Of a DNA stretch of 64,000 nucleotides, positions 50,019 through 62,959 are shown piece after piece. Made by a program: the position numbers and the translations under genes. The number at the start of each line of letters is the position of its first letter. Position 1 is the first letter of the stretch. Source of the DNA: Gnetum montanum (taxonomy: Eukaryota; Streptophyta; Gnetopsida; Gnetales; Gnetaceae); the NCBI GenBank assembly GCA_015680685.1, contig MNCI01027521.1:160369-224368 (forward strand), given 5' to 3'. The notes under the pieces were generated by a model. It had not been told where the DNA came from, searched no databases, and worked only from the letters and a program-made list of their open reading frames with translations.

Positions 50019-51527
50019 CTAGGCCATGTAAAGTACGTCAACATAAAATCATTGAGTAGATTTAGGGTCATGTGGGGCATAAATATAGTTGGATTTTTGC
50101 TTCCACATACTACTCCAACAACTTTTGTAGTTTCAATCATGGAATCCATATCCTTTGATATGGTAGGTTTCTTTGACCAAAACTTTCACACTGAATTATT
50201 TTTCTTAAAATTGTCATCGATTGATCTAAAGTCTTCTTTGATGAACCATCCAAATATTTATCACACCAACTATGTGAAACCCATCCATTATTAACTAACA
50301 TTAGAAATTGCACACTAGCAAAGAACCGTCGATATCATTAACCAAGTATAACAAAGTGATTAAGTAATATCCATTTTCTATTACACCAAGCATGATCTTA
50401 GAGCATGTATCGATAAAAATCAATTTACTTTCATCATATACACCTTTACATTCCACCTTTTTGAATTCCAAGGATTTCAAATCTTCTGATTCCTTGCTGT
50501 GTTGCCTAAAGAGTTGGCAAGTTCCTAAATCAAATATGATAGCTCTCCACAGATTAGGCATCAAGAATCTACAAGTTTGTAGTAGATGTTCAATTGTTTC
50601 GTTGAAGAAATTCCTAAGAATTTTGGTGAATCAACATGACAAAGTAAGCATATCCTAAATTCTTGTAAATTGCAGAACTTTCTCTAGAACCCTAATGGTA
50701 ATGATTCTAGTGCCATGGGGAATAAAACCATGTCGTAATGGAACTGCATCTCATGCTTGCTTCTACACATGTTGCTCATGGCTAACCTACCACTCACTCA
50801 CTGACTAGAAAGGATAGGTTGTTGTTGCTGGCACATGCTCCTACAGAGAAGTAGCAACATCACAACTCTACATGTTGTTGTGTTGTTGTTATGCTTGAAA
50901 AGATTGTGCGAGCTCTAAGAGCTGATTCTCTATTTGTAAGCACGGAGGCACCAACTACTAGAGGAGAAGGAGGAGAAAGAGGTAGGAGTAGTTGAGGTAA
51001 TGTCACGAACTACAATTCTAGTCACGAAGGATGAAACGGAGAAGGATATACTGTGTCCACAACGTCTGGCCTAAGATACCACCATGGCTACCTAGCCCAC
51101 CCTCTACTTCTGAATCTTGTTGCTATGGCTGAATTTGGGTCATCTTGTTGGCAACCATTTGGGATCAGACCACCAACATTGGTGGCCTATAGGTCTCATG
51201 ACTTTGGAAATCACAAGATTAAAAGTGTTCTTCAAATAGGGTTTAGGTGCTTGCTCGTCTCCAGCAACACCAAGGCCTAGATACCTCTAAATAAACTAAG
51301 TAGTTATTAAAAAAACTAATCGTGAGTATGTATTTGTTGTCATGAATGTTCAAATGGTTGGGTTGTGTATAAAATTGTAATCAGCTATCATAAAAGAGAT
51401 TTAGCTAACTTTGTCAAATACTGTGAGTTGTTGAAGATTTCTATTTTGTTCAATCACTTATTTTATATGTTCCTTATAGTATGTTACTTGTAATAAATAA
51501 AGTTTTACAAAAATGTTTGAGCACAAT
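50019..51527. other. Spacer between LTR A and LTR B
   Basis: No protein domain recognised; includes short TTG repeats near 50880. May be old LTR-element interior. Confidence 0.4.
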
Positions 51528-52289
51528 TGATGAGCCGTGATATAGCATACGCGATATCGCGCACCCTTTGTCCAAGATAGTTAGACTTAGACCCGTAGCC
51601 AAACTCTTGTAGTTTTATTAGTCCAGAGTTAGAATAATTTCTGTGTGCCCATAGTAGGAGTCATAGAGTGAATGGATCTTTATTCGAGCAATTTGTACCT
51701 GAGCACACATTTGTGTACGACAATAAACACAAACTTTATGATAAACCTTGCAGCATACAGATTAAGCTAATTAGTAATTAATTATTGTTGAATGTTTAAT
51801 GCTTTCCTAGTTAATTAATCTCTCTCTCAACCTTCAACCCCCTTAGTTAAATACACTCAGTACAACCNNNNNNNNNNNNNNNNNNNNNNNNNNNNNNNNN
51901 NNNNNNNTCACTTAGTTCTCTCTCCTTTCCTTTATTAGCATAAGACATAAAANTTAGGATGTGTACGGCAAGTGGAAACGGATACTGGTGTTAGGAACAT
52001 TTAGAACTTAGTTAATGAATAGTTACTATAAGTTCCTTACTTAGTTCTCTCTCCTTTCCTTTATTAGCATAAGACATAAAAAAATATAAAAGCTATAAAA
52101 AATCATATACCTCAAGCTTACTTAACCATACAACCGTGACAATACAAGTAAGTTTGGGAAGACAACGATTGATTAACCCTGAGTGTTCCATTAAGGCACG
52201 TAAGCACTTAGTCCTTGGAGTTCGACCGGATCACGTGTGAAACGCTCATATTCGTATGGTTGAGTGTAGGGGTACCTCGCCACTCATCA
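51528..52289 (+). repeat. Gypsy-type LTR B (5' LTR)
   Basis: Begins TGATGAG and ends CTCATCA, with the shared GGATCTTTATTCGAGCA block at about 51675. A 40-N gap (51868-51907) and a duplicated CTTAGTTCTCTCTCCTTTCC segment (51911, 52040) lie inside. A primer site follows, so it is a 5' LTR. Its 3' partner is not seen. Confidence 0.78.
51868..51907. other. Assembly gap, 40 N
   Basis: Forty N, followed by a single N at 51953. Confidence 0.99.
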
Positions 52290-52290
52290 T

Positions 52291-52308
52291 TGGCACCGTT
52301 GTCGGGGA
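52291..52308 (+). promoter_or_regulatory. Primer-binding site (tRNA-Asp type) of element B
   Basis: TGGCACCGTTGTCGGGGA differs at two positions from TGGCGCCGTTGCCGGGGA, complementary to the 3' end of plant tRNA-Asp and used by Athila/Tat-type gypsy elements. Confidence 0.8.
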
Positions 52309-53481
52309 CTTTGTTGTTTGTGCACTATGTAGAACATAGGAAATCATCCATATCATTGGAACATTACAACGAATCCTTAGGGTTAATCAAAGAAGGACAT
52401 TTCAAAATACCAAAGATTTCGCAAGATTCTCTATGCTCAAAACTAGCAATTTCATTAATTCATTACTCTTAAATTACTATTGAGGATTTTTTAACAACAT
52501 AAGCTCTTATATGGCTAATCTTAATAGAAGTCTAATATTGCGCAAAAAATAGAGCTATAAAAGCAACCTAGAGAAAAGCCCAAAATTAAATGTGAAACAC
52601 GACACTATCTAAACCATTAGCTAAGTAACTAAAACAAAATATAAAGAAATGGATTCATAGGATTAAAACAAAGTAGCTGAATTGATGTCTTTAACAATGC
52701 ATCTTACAAATAATTTTCAATTACCTTTTTCCCGAAATCTTTTCCTTGAAATCTTCTCTTTTAAAATTCTACCTTTGAAGGTCCTTTTATAGCGACCTTA
52801 GGGTATCTACAATAATCATTAGAAGTTAAGAATATTACAAATATATAGGAATATTACTTTATAACCATCATAAAAGTTATAACTTCCATGGGGGTTATTA
52901 ACAGTTTGAGCTATGGTTGCAAAGTGTTTTCTTGGTAAGAAAAATCATACAGGTTATCATAGGAAGTTACAAAAATTGGAGAAATACATGCCACAATTAG
53001 CAAGTATCCTTTCAAATGCAAAAATTTAGGAGATTTAGTTGTGTTTTTTTAAAACCTTTATGGGAAATTTAGCTTAAAATAAATAAAGATCTATAGATCC
53101 AACTTTCTAAATCGTAACCTTGCTGTATGTACATGTATTACCTTTTTCAGACTTATATTATAACTTTGTGGCCACCATAATAATATATAAAATGTTTTTA
53201 ATTATGTTCCACCCAAGCTTGTAACTTAAAGATGAAACACAATTTTCTCTGATGTGGTATGAGCACGAGGCTTTGTAGCTACTATGTTGCCATCTTCACC
53301 TTGTTCGTTGGCATGTAACGGACGCAGAGATGGTGTTACTGTGATGAATTGGCATGTGTTTAAAGCATAGCCTTATTTGACATCGGTAGTGCATTGATGC
53401 ATGTTTTGTCAATTGTAGAGTTTCTCAAAAATTCTTCGAGCTCCACTTGTTAGCTCGTTCTCATACAGTAACTGATGCTAG
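52309..53481. other. Leader of element B, no ORF
   Basis: AT-rich, no gag recognised before the complete gypsy element inserts at 53487. Confidence 0.4.
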
Positions 53482-53486
53482 ATTAT

Positions 53487-54335
53487 TAATGAGTTGTGGG
53501 TGATTAGACTGCGTTGATGTGTACCAGTCGATGCATGGTTTGATGCATCAACACATACGTGTCGACATAGTATCTTGTTTTGTCTATATAAATGCATGCA
53601 CTAGCCACATTTATGGCATTCGTTGATTAGTAGCATAGTGTAGCTCTTGTAGCTTGTTTATTTCAAAGTTAGAATATTTTCTAAGTGCTCGTAGTAGGAG
53701 TTGAGAAGTGTATGGATCTTTATTCGAGCATTGATGTACTTGGATACTTTAGTGTGAATGACAATAAAGACAAGCTTTCTTAATAAACCTTATAGCATTT
53801 AGAATAGAATAGATTTATTTTCAATGTCATTTACTTTTTTTGTACTTAGTTGATATTTACATTTCTATGCATGTTTGTTATTTGATAGAATGAGCGTGAC
53901 TTATTTTGAGCTTAAACATGTATTTGCTTGGTAATCCCAACAACGTTATTACTTGGTTCATCTAGTAGCATAACTCTTTGTAATCCTAATAGTGGATACA
54001 TGAGTTCAAGACATGTACGTCAAGCTGGAAATGAACACTCATCACACTTGGGCTAGTTTAAACTTTATCTTTTATTGTTAATTAGATCAAATACTTAATT
54101 TCTCTATTATCGTTAAGATTAGCATAAGGCCAAATAACATCAATAATCATATGCCTTAGTTTGGACTAAACCATACATGAGAAGCTACCACTAGTCGAAG
54201 TCGAAAGATAGTATCTTATGATCAATGCTTAACAATTTAAATGCCAAACTAGTTTCATCTACGGAATTTGACCGGATTATGTGTGAACGCTTATAATTTA
54301 GATGGTTCGGCTTAGGGGGTACTTGCTGCTCATCA
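53487..54335 (+). repeat. Gypsy-type 5' LTR (C1)
   Basis: Begins TAATGAG (from TGATGAG) and ends CTCATCA. TCTATATAAATG at about 53583 is the probable TATA box. Near-parallel to 61077-61930. Confidence 0.85.
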
Positions 54336-54336
54336 T

Positions 54337-54354
54337 TGGTGTTGCTGCCAAGGA
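54337..54354 (+). promoter_or_regulatory. Primer-binding site of complete gypsy element
   Basis: TGGTGTTGCTGCCAAGGA, a decayed form of the tRNA-Asp site seen at 52291. Confidence 0.7.
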
Positions 54355-54460
54355 TGGTACTAGTTAGCTAGATTAGTTGTATTATAAACAATCATTGTAA
54401 AAGTATTAATGATTTATCTTTTGGAAAATATTAATATGTTAAGTCACACACGTTAAAAAC

Positions 54461-56650
54461 ATGTCTTCTTCACATAGGACCAATAATGCATTATATGATG
54501 AAAACACTTGTAGGAGAAATGATAGGATTTATACTAAAGAAAATTAGAGTGAACAAACATAAGTTGGGGCTTCATATGCTCATTTTAACTCTTACTACAC
54601 ACAAGACTATGTTCAATTGGTGCAAAACATCCTAGAGGAGATGGAGTAAGTCCAAGAATAAGGAGGGCCTCAAGGCCTATAACCTCCTAGAAACCTAGAA
54701 AGGATAAATCAAGGGACTATTGGGAGAGATATAGGAGCCATGGAGATTCTCCTAGTTTATCATCTTCCTCTTCCTCTTCAATGTCTAGTTTTGAGAATGA
54801 TGAACATAGGTATAGAGATAGAGCTTCATAAAGGGGTCAAGATGAAGATAGAAATTGAACCCAAGGGCAAGATAAAAGACATCAAAGTGAGCATAGATGA
54901 GATCATCATTATTAGATAAATAGAGATAGATATTACCATCATGACATGTCTGATAGTGATGAACCCTTGTTGGCTACTAAGAGCATGACACATTAGAAAG
55001 GTAGTTCAAATACCTCAAAGGCATGAAAGGGAAATCTGCATCAAATGATTAGATGTAAATAACATTCCTAACTTTGAGGGCAGCATAATTATGATCCACA
55101 ACATTATCTAGAAGCCTTTCGTGATGCCTGCACCTTGCAAAGCATTGAAAGTAAGAGGCAAAAGCTTAAGCTCTTCCTTAGGACACTAGTAGGCGAAGCT
55201 GAAAGTTGGTATATATCATTGAAACTAGACTTCATCCATCGATGCTCCATAATGCTAGAACTTATTCAACAAGAAATACTAAACAAGGAAGACCCTTGGA
55301 ATCTACACCCAAGGATGACTATCCAATTTGTGAGCCCATCAAATAGAAAGGCTAGTGGAATAGGTGATGAAAGAAGAAGGAGAGCTATGTAAAAGGGAGA
55401 GTGTTGAGGAATATATCTAGGATCAAAATCTTCAAACAAGAGAGGTTCATATGTATGATAGGGAAAAAGAGGAAGCTCTTGATGTGTTGATTTCACAATA
55501 GACCATGCCAATATAAAAGGCTATCACTGAGATCAAAGCAAGGCTAGATAAGATGTGGAAGTTGATGAATGAAAAAAGTCACAACTTACATGAAAACCAT
55601 AGAGGAGAGGGTAACACAAAAAGAATCTAGTGGTCAAAACAAGAAGAGGAAAAAGAACCAAGAAATAGGTAGGAACACTTATTGAAAAAAAGGGAAAATT
55701 ATTGTAGGAGAAGAGGCTATAGGCTCAACCACAGAAGAGGATGATGGATGTGACATCTATCAATAAGACCATCCAAAGGGGTATTTCCCAGTTATGTTAC
55801 ATCCACATGAATATAGGGCTTTTACTTTGAATCCAAAGTTTGTTCAAAAGCAAATGCCTAGGAAATTACCTTACCCATAAGGTAATTATAGATAGTCCTA
55901 CAATCAATAGTACTATTTCAATAGGGCTTTTTATGAGCCTCAAAGCTACTATCAATTGTAGTGGCAGAACCCATAGTCGTGGGGAACGCCATCTTCAAAC
56001 CAGCACTACCCTTATTTCTAGCTAGACTCAAATGGATGCTATGTTTAGCAACTTGTTCCTCCAACTAGTTTTCCCTCCTCTACCTCAATTAACTACTACC
56101 ACTCTCTGAATATCATTAACCTACAACATCTTCTATGCGATCACCCTCTCATGCCTCTTATCCTTCGTCATATCTTCAATATTTTCATACTTTTCTCCAC
56201 ATGTTATTGACACCAACAATGTCAGAAGAATTGACACTACACCGTCAACAGAAGAATGCCACTTGTGTTGTGAACATATACAGAAATGATCATGTTAGTA
56301 GCTCTCTATAGAAATCTAGGAAATGTCCCTTCTTTAGGATGATTCCCACTCATGCCAATAAGAAGCATAGATCTACTAGCTCATCAAAACCAGCAAAAAG
56401 CCAATATGGTGTAGCACCCTTCCTTGCAGAAGCAATGTCTCCCAAACCTCTGCAAGAGCCAACAACTGTCACCACTCTAACACAAAACGTAAAAGATACA
56501 CCTACCATTGAGAATCGACAAAACATTTCATGCATTACTAGTAATAACAAAGGCTATAGTTGTGGGCTGAAGGTTCAAACTATTCACTCAATTTCTACAC
56601 CAACCCACAACAAACATAAGGAACAAGAGTGTGTGCAAAACTAGGTCTAC
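54461..56650 (+). pseudogene. Gypsy-type gag
   Basis: Starts MSSSHRTNNALYDENTCRRN at 54461. The retrotransposon gag core lies at 55107-55230: YLEAFRDACTLQSIES, KLKLFLRTLVGEAESWYISL, the pattern of Athila/Tat gag (LRLFPFxLxxxAxxW). After several stops a Gln/Ser/Thr-rich tail runs to about 56650, with LSCGGDAPF near 56770. No zinc knuckle recognised. Confidence 0.72.
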
Positions 56651-56799
56651 ACAATAGCCACTAAACCAAAGGACACCTAGTGGCTCACAAATGAGAATGT
56701 TGAATTATTTAAACAATGCATAGAAGCATATAATCCACTTATTCGTTCTTGTCCCAGCCATAAACTTAGTTGTGGGGGAGATGCCCCATTTTGAATCTA

Positions 56800-58160
56800 G
56801 ATTAAGAAGTGCTTTTTCACTTTTTTGTTTTACACCATTCTTAGTACATTTTGTCTTTCTTAAATATTTTATGATTTTTTCTATATTTTACTTTATTTGG
56901 TTTGGATTTCTCTTACATTTTTGTTATGTTTTTCTTTTCTTTCTTTATTGTCACTAGGACTTTGTGCAATTGTAGTTGTCAATTGATGGTGGTTTGTACT
57001 TTATAATGATATTTAATTGCAAATGTCTCGATTTCATCTTTGAATTTTAATGTTGATAACTAAGACATGGTTTCTTTTCATGATTACAGGCAGTGAGTCC
57101 ATATCATCCACCAATCCATGTAACTCTATGGTGTTTCTTTGTTTTGAAAATATGAGGTCCCTTCTTAAATAAAACTTATAATGAACTTGTGACCTTGGTC
57201 ATTTCAAAACTTGAAAAGGATTAAATGGATAGAAAAGGGTGTGACTTCAAGGAGATTTGACACTCTTTGTACTTGCATAGCATCTTGGGGGCATTAGTAT
57301 CTCCACGGGTCCTTGGCCATTTCGCTATTGAACAATAATAGGAATCTAAGTCTTTTCATTGTGTGGTTCCCATTCAAAAATCCAAAAAAAAAAATAGTAA
57401 TTGGAATTTAAAGCATACCCCTTGGACTTGATAATGAGCTACAAGCACTAGTTATGGGACTAAAAAGACATGTTATCCATGCTTGAGGGCCCCCTCTAAC
57501 CAAGGCCCATCTCACTTCCTACTTCTCTTTTCTTCTCTTTTTGGAATGGGGATTAATCTATGGGGATATTCTTATGCCTTAGGGAATGGATTGGTCTAAG
57601 AGTGTTAATGCAAAGTCCTTGACCATGGATGACTTTAATTCAAAATAAGGATGGATACTATCAAGTCATATTAACCATGAAATCCACAAGGGACTTCATG
57701 TGGCCATGATAGGAGACTCCATTTCACACTCTACCTCATCCACCTATGTTTTCCATAACTCACTTCACTACTTTTTCTTTTCTTATGTTCATCTCAATGT
57801 CCTGGTTTGATACAATCAAAGTTCTTCGATGGTTTCTTTGGTGATTTGATCCTAAACTAATCACAGCCATTAATCCACCATGAGGCCAATGGACTCCTTG
57901 GTTTGAGGGCATGCATAGGTATTAAGGACATGAGCTTGCTATGGGGAGGACCCACTTGCATACCCCTTGGTCGGAAAGGTTACATTCTTTATCACTTAGA
58001 CATTTTTGCTTTCTAAACTTATGAATTCCCTTTTTTATAAATATTCTTGCCCTCTTTGAACATTTCATCATGTTGTTGGCTTTTCTAACACCCTTTGGAA
58101 TTTAATTTGAGGTAAAAAATTCTTATTTTCCTTTTATTTTTAATGGTGAAAATTTTAAGA
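56800..58160. other. Non-coding middle of the gypsy element
   Basis: No open frame above 62 codons and no pol motif. Composed of AT-rich DNA with unique text; pol would normally lie here. Confidence 0.55.
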
Positions 58161-58170
58161 AAACAGTTGT

Positions 58171-58694
58171 GTCAATGCAACCCCGTTGATGTAGTCCATT
58201 GCATCGACACATCCCTATCGATGGGACCCCATTGATGCCATGTAAAAAGTCTATATATAGTGCTAACACTTAGACAATGTTTTGCCATTTGCTTCAAAAT
58301 GAGATAGGAGTTTTTGCTATTTTTAGAGCCCAAGACCTTCTAGAGCCAATAACTTTCACACTGCTTCTTCGATTATTCCCATTCTTCATTCCTATAGCTA
58401 TCAGAGGTAAGCTTTACGTCGTGGGGGATAGAAAGCTCAGGTTTCTGACGAAAAAGTTTTCAAAATTTTTCTAACTTCCACAAGGTTTAACTAATAAAAT
58501 TATATTTAAATCACTAGTTCATGAGAGTTAAGACTTTCCAATGAATTTTGGTAGTTATCCGAATAAAATAATATTAAAATAATCAATCTACCATAATCAC
58601 AACTTAGCCTAAGTGTAACCAATCAAGGAGACAAGGTATCAAAATACCCAAGTTAGAAATCAAACTCTAATCTTTGGTGATGTTATGATTACAG
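58171..58694 (+). promoter_or_regulatory. Possible internal promoter and leader intron for the late ORF
   Basis: A block with GATG/CATC dyads (58171-58240) resembling the start of the element's LTR is followed by CTATATATAG at 58251-58260. About 150 bp downstream, CAGAG|gtaagc at 58407 is a good donor. A pyrimidine-poor but canonical ATTACAG ends at 58694 directly before the ATG at 58695. The layout suggests a 288-bp leader intron. No transcript evidence. Confidence 0.4.
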
Positions 58695-60845
58695 ATGGCA
58701 TCGAGACCAAGAGACAAATGCTTGCAAGGAAAAGGACCATCCTAACTAAGGGAGAAGTGACCCAAGGGAGGAAGGGACCAATAGTAGCAGCAACCTCAAG
58801 AGTAGGTAGCCAAAGTGCATGTGATGAGACCTCTTCAGGAGGAGCCCGAAGTGGAATCTCTTAGACAGATTCTTGAAGCTAAAACAAAGCAATTCCACTA
58901 GGATGAGGCACCAGGACCAAGGCCAAACCTTGAGGTCACTTTGATTGATGCTTGCCTAGGAAAAATCAAGGGTAGGGAGGTTCAACGAGTAGTTCTTCAA
59001 GAACTGAACTTTGGTCCTTTCTTAGACTTTGCCCCAAGAGAAGTTAAGACCCAATTGTAGACTTCTCCCATGTGGCCTACCCTTACATTCAGTGGGGAAT
59101 GGTACATGGGGGAATCCTATCTTTTCTAGAATAATAGGTAGGCTAATGCCATTATGAAAATCAAGGATATTAGTGTGTCCTAGTTAGTGGAGGCCACCTC
59201 TAAGGCCCTTGGGTTGCCAGACACTGGAGCAACCTTGGTAGAAATATCAACGCAAGTGGTGTTATGGAGTTGAGCGCAAAGAATATAGTGTACTGACAAT
59301 GGCATAATGAGCATACTTCAAAATAAAAGCTACCATCTCAATCCAATAGTGAGGCTGAGTAATGTGATAGCCTTTTCTACCCATGCTTGCATCGCTTTGA
59401 GCAAAATATTTCCAAACAGTCTTCCACAACTAATCTATGTTGACATGGAAAAGCACTTCAAGGAGAATGAGCTTGGGAGAAAGGCACTCACCTTTCCATG
59501 CCTGATTCAAAAATTATGCAAAAGCAGAGGAATATATCATTATTCTAATGCCATCCTTCATCATGCTCCATCTACCTCTTAGGTAGAGATGATGAAGGAT
59601 AACATACCAACCAAGACATAAGAAGAGGAGTAGCCACCACCACCAACCACTCATAAAACAACACTAGAGGCCTGCACTACCATTGAGCGCATGTGCGAGC
59701 TCCATGAGCAACTCCTGAAGTAGTAGTAGGTAGGATTGAGTGGTGGTGAACCATCCATCTACAGATGAGCATTGAGCCATCTTAATAAGGTGGCTTGAAC
59801 TATTAGTAGGATGGAGGGTGTGGCATTAATGTTCTCTATCGAAAGAATGCAGGTGCCTGTGATATCAAATGCTAGTACTCCAGAAGTAATGGTGTCCATT
59901 TTAGGATAACAATAATTTCTAGCGATCTCTAGGAATGCTGCTACTTTTTTAGTGCACCTGAAGGAGGGCAAGGGGGCAATTATCTTAGTGATGCAACACC
60001 AAGGGTAGTGGGTGAAGCACTTAATACTCATGTGGCCTTTGTGCTAGATGCTGCTACACTCAAGGACATGCAAATGTTCATAAGAGTAGTAAGTGGAAGA
60101 TTTAGCATACCCTAGCATGAAGAGTTGCTGGATCAACTAGTGGGGGCTAATCACCTGACTCTAAAGGTCTTTGATTTTCTGAAAAACATCACTGCAACCT
60201 AGTTAATACTCTTAGAGGCTAAGGGCAAGTGCATCATCACTAATGCCTAACTTGAAGCAACCACATCTAAAAATTAGAATTTGGCTACTTAAGTTGCAAA
60301 ATTAAGAGCCCACCTTGCTAATCCCATTGTAGTTAGCCATGATGTAACCAAAGATGAAGCTTTTCAGTAGCTTCAAACCAAACTTCATGAGGCTGAGTAC
60401 ACAAAGGAGTTGATGATCTTTAACTAATCCTTAGTAGATGTCATTATCTATAACGTTAAAAAGCACTTGTTAGAGATTCATAGGAGAGTATGATTTTGAC
60501 CCAAGAAAATTATTGCCTGCGAAATGTTGAGGCCCAAAAAGGTCAGATTATGAAGTTTTTCCAATAATAGTAGAAGCAACTTGCCAAAGTAAATATAGAA
60601 TTGAGGAGGTTATTTGCGAAAAATCGTAATCTCCTGATGAAAAAGGTCCATGCCTTATGCTAGAAATATACAATTGAGATTGTTGCCCTCAAAAAAGGAG
60701 GCCCTCAAGTTTGAAAGGGTCAAAAACCATTATAGGAACTAGTTCGACCTTCCCAAAGAAGTGAATGAAAAATAGATCCAGTTGGTGAACGCAAACGTGA
60801 ACAAGACCAACTGGGATTGTTTGATTTTCTTCTCATCTTTAAGCT
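58695..60845 (+). pseudogene. Gypsy-type late ORF (N-terminal domain plus coiled coil)
   Basis: Starts MASRPRDKCLQGKGPS at 58695. The first 300 codons contain GREVQRVVLQELNFGPFLDF (about 58975), WPTLTFSGEWYMGESYLF and KALTFPCLIQKLCKSRGIYH (59478), a layout like the domain annotated in other plants as a putative plant transposon protein. From about 59680 it is Glu/Lys/Leu-rich coiled coil, related to 46980-48840. Many TAG/TAA at Gln codons. Role unknown; position is that of env-like or extra ORFs in Athila/Tat elements. Confidence 0.62.
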
Positions 60846-61076
60846 GCCAAAGGGATTTTTCTATCTGATTTTCTAATAGTCTTTAATTTTGTTATCATGA
60901 ACACTAATTTTTCGTAAAAGTTGTAAATCCATACAGTTTGGTACTTAGCGTTAGTTTGAGTCAATGTGTGTATTAGTCAATTAGTCAATAATCCCATACC
61001 TTTCCAAACTTTTGTAAAATGCTTGTTCCTTCTTTTGTTGACTTGAGGATGAGTTTTCATTCAGTCCATAGGGTTA

Positions 61077-61930
61077 TGATGAGTTGTGGTTGATTGGACT
61101 GTGTCAACATGAATGCATCGATGCATACCTATCAATGCATGGTTTAATGCATCAATGCATACTTATCGACATAGTGTTTTATGTAAATGTGCATACCCAT
61201 CACATTTATGGCATTTTTTGATTAGTAGCATAGCTTAGCTCTTGTAGTTTGTTCATTTCAGAGTTAGAATATTTTCTAAGTGCCTATAGTATGAGTTAAG
61301 AAGTGTATGGATCTTTATTCGAGCACTGATGTACCTAGACAGTTTGATGTGAATGATAATAAAGATGAGATTTCTTAATAAGCCTTGTAGTACTTGGAAT
61401 AGAATAGATTTACTTTAAATGTCATTTACTTTTCATGTACTTAGTTAATATTTATGTTTCGACACATGTTAGTTATTTGGAGAAATGAGAACAACTAGTT
61501 TGGAGCATAAACATGTATTCACTTGGTAATCCCAACAATGTTATTGCTCAGTTTGCCTAGTAGTGTAATGCTTGGTAATTCCAGTAGTGGATACATGGGT
61601 TTAGGACATTTACAACAAGGTGGGAATGGACACTCATCACTCTTGAGTTAGTTTAGAGTTTATCTTTTATTGTTAATTAGATTAAGCACTTAATTTCTCT
61701 ATTATCATTAAGATTAGCATAAGGCTAAACAACATCAATAATCATATGCCTCACTATGGACTAAACCATATGTGATAAGGTACCACTAGTCCAAGTTGGA
61801 AGATAGCGTCCTACGATTAATGCTTAACAATATAGATGCCAAACTAGTTCCATCCACGGAATTCAACTAGATTGTGCATGAATGCTTGTAATTCATATGG
61901 TTGGGCATAGGGGGTACCTATTGCTCATCA
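61077..61930 (+). repeat. Gypsy-type 3' LTR (C2)
   Basis: Begins TGATGAGTTGTGG and ends TTGCTCATCA, followed by ATTAT. The early part carries dyad words ATGCATCGATGCAT and AATGCATCAATGCAT. Confidence 0.87.
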
Positions 61931-61935
61931 ATTAT

Positions 61936-62880
61936 GTATGTCTTGTGTACACTTGATAGTGTAATGTAGCTATATATGTCTTAGCAAAACATGTAACTTC
62001 CAAAAATCTTTATCATCAATTTATATAGTTCCCTTAACTATATGATTTCCATCCATGTCTTATTATCATTAAGCGTAGATGCATAAACATACCTTGAAGA
62101 TCTACTTTACACATAAATTTTCTATTAAACATTGGAAAAATTTTATGGTGATACCCTTTTCTTGCCAAACAAGAATAGTAATGCTCTTGTTTCGAAGTCA
62201 TCAATGTACAAGTTTTTTCCATTGCACATGAATTTACAATTACATGTTATAGTCTCATACCATTATGTACATACTTGAAAAACATTTTAAACATATAATT
62301 GTAGATTTAATCACAAAAATTTAGATTATTTGTTGATTTTGTTTGGGATCATTGTTGCACAAGGAAAAACATTGGAAACAAAGAGTTTGCAATATTGATA
62401 GCAAAAAAAGTTTCTATACACCCTTTTTGTTTACAATATCCACCTTTAATGATTTCATTTCCAATGCAAATGAATTCTATGTTGCATTTCTATCTACATG
62501 GAATGTTTTGAATGGTTGTGTTGTTATTGATTTATTATATATATTGGTTATTTATTTTTGCCCACGTATTAACATAAATGAATATAATAAAATGTAGCAA
62601 ATAATATTTTTGTTGTCTATGTTTGTAGTAATAATGTTTTGAATGATGAAAATCAATTGAAAAAAATATCCTTCTTTTTAAACTAAAATTATCTTTTCTC
62701 TTAATGCTTCTTACTAATCTCATTCATTTTAAATTATTTTCTTACTAGAATAAAATGTCAATAATGCTACCATGTGTAAGATATTTGCAATATTGTATTA
62801 ATATGTTTTTATTAGCATCATTTTGCAATTTGCATATGATATTGATAAATCAAATTTTGGAAGGACATCGATATTGTAAC
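61936..62880. other. AT-rich spacer, probably interior of an older element
   Basis: If element C inserted into element B, this is the continuation of B. No domain recognised. Confidence 0.35.
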
Positions 62881-62959
62881 TATGATATCATAGCACTAGC
62901 TATGTCATTGTATATGCGACATCATGGTATGCATGCTAATACAATAGTTAGATGCACAA

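Larger units (their letters stand above)
53487..61930 (+). mobile_element. Complete gypsy-type LTR element, probably non-autonomous
   Basis: LTRs of 849 and 854 bp with a 5-bp target duplication ATTAT (53482-53486 and 61931-61935). The interior has a tRNA-Asp-like primer site, gag, a 2-kb stretch without pol, then a late coiled-coil ORF with its own possible promoter. I see no protease, RT, RNase H or integrase motif in any frame. It would depend on an autonomous relative. Stops arise mostly at Gln codons. Confidence 0.83.

Noticed and set aside
49059-52289. LTR A and LTR B as the two ends of one element
   Set aside because: A has a polypurine-like tract before it and B a primer site after it, so A is a 3' LTR lying upstream of a 5' LTR; they belong to different insertions.
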